A stretch of DNA of 64,000 nt, taken from positions 3,968,001-4,032,000 of the forward strand of contig NZ_JACCBP010000001.1 of assembly GCF_013408655.1 (NCBI RefSeq), in the 5' to 3' direction. This document shows, one piece after another, positions 61,387-64,000 of this stretch. This DNA is from Pigmentiphaga litoralis. Its GTDB lineage: Bacteria; Pseudomonadota; Gammaproteobacteria; Burkholderiales; Burkholderiaceae_B. The notes below the pieces were generated by a model, which saw nothing but the letters and a program-made list of their open reading frames with translations, did not search any database and had not been told where the DNA came from. The stretch's first letter is position 1; each line of letters begins with the position of its first letter. A program made the position numbers and the translations under genes.

Positions 61387-63302
61387 CTTCGCAAGCCACG
61401 ATGCTGCCCATGACTACCGTGCAGAAGATCATCGCGCGCGCGGCGGGCAAGGCCTGGGTCGGCGTGGGCGACTACGTCGATTGCACGCCGGACTATCTGG
61501 TGAACCAGGAGCTGGTCTGGCCGGTGCACAAGCGGAACCTGGACCGCCTGGGTATCGAGCGGCTGCAGCGGCCCGACAAGTTCGTGCTGGTCGTGGATCA
61601 CACGACGTCTGCCACGATGGGCTCCAAGCATCCAGCCACGCATCGTCTGCTCAAGGACATGGCCAAGCAGTACGACATCACCAACTTCTTCGGTCCAGGC
61701 ACGGGCTTGCGGCACCTGCTGATGGTCGAAAAGGGCTTTGCCCGACCCGGCCTGCTGGTGTTTTCGGACGAAGGCAATATCGCGTCGATCGGCGCCGTTG
61801 GCGCGGTCAGCATTCCCATGACCACGGACATCGTTGCCGTCCTGGCCACAGGCAGGAATTGGGTATCGGTGCCGGCCACGGTCAAGATCACGCTGACAGG
61901 CGCGCTGCGCAACGGCGTGACCGCGCGCGATGTTGCCCAGACCCTGATCCGTGACTTCAGCAGCTCGGGCAAATTCGCCGACTGCTGCCTGGAGTTCGGC
62001 GGGCCAGGCCTTGCCACGCTCAATATGGACGAGCGCCAGACCATCCTGGCCTGCGTCTATCACACCGGTGCGGACACTGCCCTGATGGACGTTGATGCGA
62101 TCGCGCTCGACTATGTCAACGCACGTGCTGACGGGCGCGAGATGCATCTTCTGGCTGGCGACGCCGACGCCCCGCTTGCGATGGAGATCACCTGTGACCT
62201 GTCGCGTATCGAACCCATGATTACGGTGCCGCCTCGCATCGACGCCGTCCGGCCGGTGTCCGAACTGGCCGGCAAAAAGATCGACCAGGCAACGATAGGT
62301 TCGTGCGCGGGCAACCGGCTCGAAGACATGCGGGCCGGCGCGGCCGTGCTCAAGGACAGGCATATCGCCGACCACGTCACCATGTACATCTCGCCCGGCA
62401 GCGCAGAGGTCTACGCGCAGTCGGCGCGTGAAGGCCTGCTCGAGATCTTTGCCAGCGCGGGCGCAACCGTCTTGCCGCCAGGATGCAATACCTGCTGGGG
62501 CTACCACGGCGTGCTGACCGGCGACGAGGTGTCGATCTCGACCCATCAATTCAACTATCAAGGCCGCAATGGCAGTCGCGACGCCGCGATCTACCTGTCG
62601 TCGGCGGCCGTGGTCGCGGCGTCGGCCGTGGCAGGTGAAATCGCCTGTGCGCCCGAGGCAGCCGGCCTGCAACCCTCGCCCTCTGCAGACGCACCGGCAT
62701 TCCAGGTGGTCGACCGCGTATCCGCTACATCCGCGGTGCAGGCCCTGCCGGGCTCGGGCAGTGCGACCGACGCAGCGCCATTCGAACTCGAAGGCCGCGT
62801 CTGGAAGTTCGGTGACGACATCTGCGGCGATGACGGGATCATCGATTTTTCGGCGGTTGCAAAAGGCTTTGGCGAGCCCTTCGATGAAGCCACGCTCAAG
62901 TCCATGTGCTTCAAGCGGTATCGGCCGGAATTCCCGGCATCGGTGCAAGCGGGCGACATCGTTGTCGCAGGCAAGAATTTCGCGCACCAGAACCACGTCG
63001 AGGTCAGCGCCGCCATCAGGCTGTCGGGCGTGTCCGCGGTGGTGGCGGAGTCCTGCGAATCCGCGCTTGTGCGGCGGGCGCTGAGCCAGGGTCTCGCTGT
63101 TCTTGTCGCGCCGGGTATCACCGGCGCCGTGCAGGACGGCGACACCCTTCATGTGGACCCGTCGCGCGGCGTGGTCACCACGTCGTCGGGCAAGACCTTT
63201 ACCACCAAGCCGTTTTCACCCGGCATGGTGGACATCCTGCGTGCGGGAAGCCTCATCGCATCGTTGGAAGGCGCGGCTGCAGCCCGCCTCGATCAAGCAT
63301 AG
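61383..63302 (+). CDS. Fused aconitase-like large + small subunit, divergent
   Basis: 639 residues. Residues 1-425 match the large subunit at 56910-58217, residues about 466-639 match the small subunit at 58214-58741, and a linker of about 40 residues rich in Ala, Pro and Ser joins them. Fe-S Cys308, Cys368 and Cys371 are kept. As in the split pair, GDSHT is SDEGN and the GSSRE loop is HQNHVE (535-540). Fusion and conserved divergence point to an active enzyme of a distinct subfamily. It is coupled to the hydroxyacid dehydrogenase and followed by a Bug gene. Confidence 0.85.
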   Translation: MTSQATMLPMTTVQKIIARAAGKAWVGVGDYVDCTPDYLVNQELVWPVHKRNLDRLGIERLQRPDKFVLVVDHTTSATMGSKHPATHRLLKDMAKQYDITNFFGPGTGLRHLLMVEKGFARPGLLVFSDEGNIASIGAVGAVSIPMTTDIVAVLATGRNWVSVPATVKITLTGALRNGVTARDVAQTLIRDFSSSGKFADCCLEFGGPGLATLNMDERQTILACVYHTGADTALMDVDAIALDYVNARADGREMHLLAGDADAPLAMEITCDLSRIEPMITVPPRIDAVRPVSELAGKKIDQATIGSCAGNRLEDMRAGAAVLKDRHIADHVTMYISPGSAEVYAQSAREGLLEIFASAGATVLPPGCNTCWGYHGVLTGDEVSISTHQFNYQGRNGSRDAAIYLSSAAVVAASAVAGEIACAPEAAGLQPSPSADAPAFQVVDRVSATSAVQALPGSGSATDAAPFELEGRVWKFGDDICGDDGIIDFSAVAKGFGEPFDEATLKSMCFKRYRPEFPASVQAGDIVVAGKNFAHQNHVEVSAAIRLSGVSAVVAESCESALVRRALSQGLAVLVAPGITGAVQDGDTLHVDPSRGVVTTSSGKTFTTKPFSPGMVDILRAGSLIASLEGAAAARLDQA

Positions 63303-63321
63303 AAAGAATCAAGGAGACATC

Positions 63322-64000
63322 ATGTTGAAAAAAATAGGCAAGTTGGTTTTTGGCGGCATGTGCGTCATGGTGGCGTCCAGCGCTTTCGCGGCGTCGTGGC
63401 CTGACCGGCCCATTCGTTTTATCGTGCCGTTCCCGGCAGGCGGATCAACCGATGCCTTCGTGCGCGCCCTGCTTCCGCAGTTGCGCGATGAACTCGGACA
63501 GACCGTGGTCGTCGAATACAAGGCCGGCGCGGGCGGCGCCATTGGTGCCGACGCCGTGGCAAAGGCCGCGCCCGATGGCTATACGATCGGCCTGGGCTCG
63601 CCCGGCGCGCTGATGGTGTCGCCGTCGTTGACCAAAACGCCCTACGACACCGCCAAGGACTTCTCGTATGTGTCCGGCATTGCAAGGGTCCCGGCCGTTC
63701 TGGTCGTGACACAAAAGTCGGACATCAAGACCGTCGCCCAACTGGTCGAACGGGCCAAGGCCAAGCCCGGCGCGGTCACCTACGCGCATGCAGGCCAGGG
63801 CACGCTGGTGCACCTTGTGGGCGAACTGTTCTCGGCCACGGCAGGCATCAAGCTGGCGCCGGTGCCCTATCGCGGCGCAGCGCCTGCCGTGCAGGGCCTG
63901 ATGAGCGGCGACACCGACATCCTGGTGGCGGATCTGTCGTCGGTCTGGACCCTGATCAAGGCCGGTCAGCTGACCGCGTTGGCCATTACCAGCAAGGACC
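63322..64000 (+). CDS. Bug-family (TTT) solute-binding protein, cut by window end
   Basis: The first 226 codons are present and the frame stays open to the window edge. Signal peptide MLKKIGKLVFGGMCVMVASS ending at AFAA, then IRFIVPFPAGGSTDAFVRAL, VVVEYKAGAGGAIGADAVA and PVPYRGAAPAVQGLMSGD. AAGGAGA precedes ATG 63322. Third receptor of the cluster, 19 bp after the fused aconitase-like gene. Confidence 0.92.
   Translation, partial: MLKKIGKLVFGGMCVMVASSAFAASWPDRPIRFIVPFPAGGSTDAFVRALLPQLRDELGQTVVVEYKAGAGGAIGADAVAKAAPDGYTIGLGSPGALMVSPSLTKTPYDTAKDFSYVSGIARVPAVLVVTQKSDIKTVAQLVERAKAKPGAVTYAHAGQGTLVHLVGELFSATAGIKLAPVPYRGAAPAVQGLMSGDTDILVADLSSVWTLIKAGQLTALAITSKD

Noticed and set aside
60708-63152. 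Leftward open frame of 814 codons opposite the dehydrogenase and fused Fe-S enzyme
   Set aside because: It mirrors real genes in codon-phase shadow, has His/Arg/Gln-rich composition and no family motifs; long antisense frames are common at this GC content.

Overview
The window is a high-GC stretch of bacterial chromosome, almost fully coding on both strands. Four tripartite-tricarboxylate (Bug) binding-protein genes, many LysR/IclR/MarR regulators, beta-ketoadipate genes and a colanic-acid-like polysaccharide locus point to a betaproteobacterium of the Burkholderiales, most likely Alcaligenaceae (Bordetella/Achromobacter/Pigmentiphaga type). This is inferred from gene families only. I saw no tRNA, rRNA, CRISPR array, transposase or phage gene.

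Layout. (1) 1-5.7 kb: a catabolic operon (cupin, alpha/beta hydrolase, IclR regulator, aspartate dehydrogenase family protein, Bug receptor) behind a perfect 22-bp palindrome, closed by a terminator; then a stand-alone gene for a binding-protein-fold protein with no signal peptide. (2) 5.8-25.2 kb: a Wzx/Wzy-dependent exopolysaccharide locus. wza and wzc run leftward. A priming transferase, GDP-mannose hydrolase, a degenerate GDP-mannose pyrophosphorylase homologue, gmd, fcl, a flippase, a polymerase, four glycosyltransferases and an acetyltransferase run rightward to a strong terminator. Three response-regulator-like LuxR proteins, all lacking the phospho-accepting aspartate, lie at its two ends. 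(3) 26-31.8 kb: pcaB, a pcaD-pcaC fusion and a metallo-beta-lactamase-fold gene, then a single-domain malic enzyme and queC. (4) 31.9-43 kb: transporters and regulators. These include an MFS pump with Ala-Ser hexanucleotide repeats, an Fsr-type MFS pump facing an AraC gene, a DODA-type dioxygenase, DoxX, LysR, an Atm1-type ABC exporter, a MarR/tautomerase pair with twin operator-like sites, and a KDPG-type aldolase. (5) 43.1-47.6 kb: catA with an ATAC-N7-GTAT site, facing a radical SAM/UdgX DNA-repair pair whose promoter carries a LexA box. (6) 47.7-53.2 kb: two esterases, an NAD-salvage pair (nadM and a nicotinamidase-like hydrolase), acylphosphatase and a hypothetical protein. (7) 53.2-64 kb: a LysR-controlled cluster with three Bug receptors, a UbiD-family decarboxylase, a split and a fused copy of a very divergent aconitase/LeuCD-type enzyme, a cysteine-dioxygenase-like cupin and a D-2-hydroxyacid dehydrogenase lacking its usual catalytic Glu.

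Region 7 is the best candidate for an undescribed system. Both aconitase-like enzymes keep the three [4Fe-4S] cysteines at canonical spacing but share the same replacements of the other catalytic motifs. This suggests a new lyase or isomerase chemistry acting on an acid captured by the Bug receptors. The LexA-controlled, possibly leaderless radical SAM/UdgX pair and the phosphorylation-independent LuxR trio around the polysaccharide genes are the next most interesting signals.
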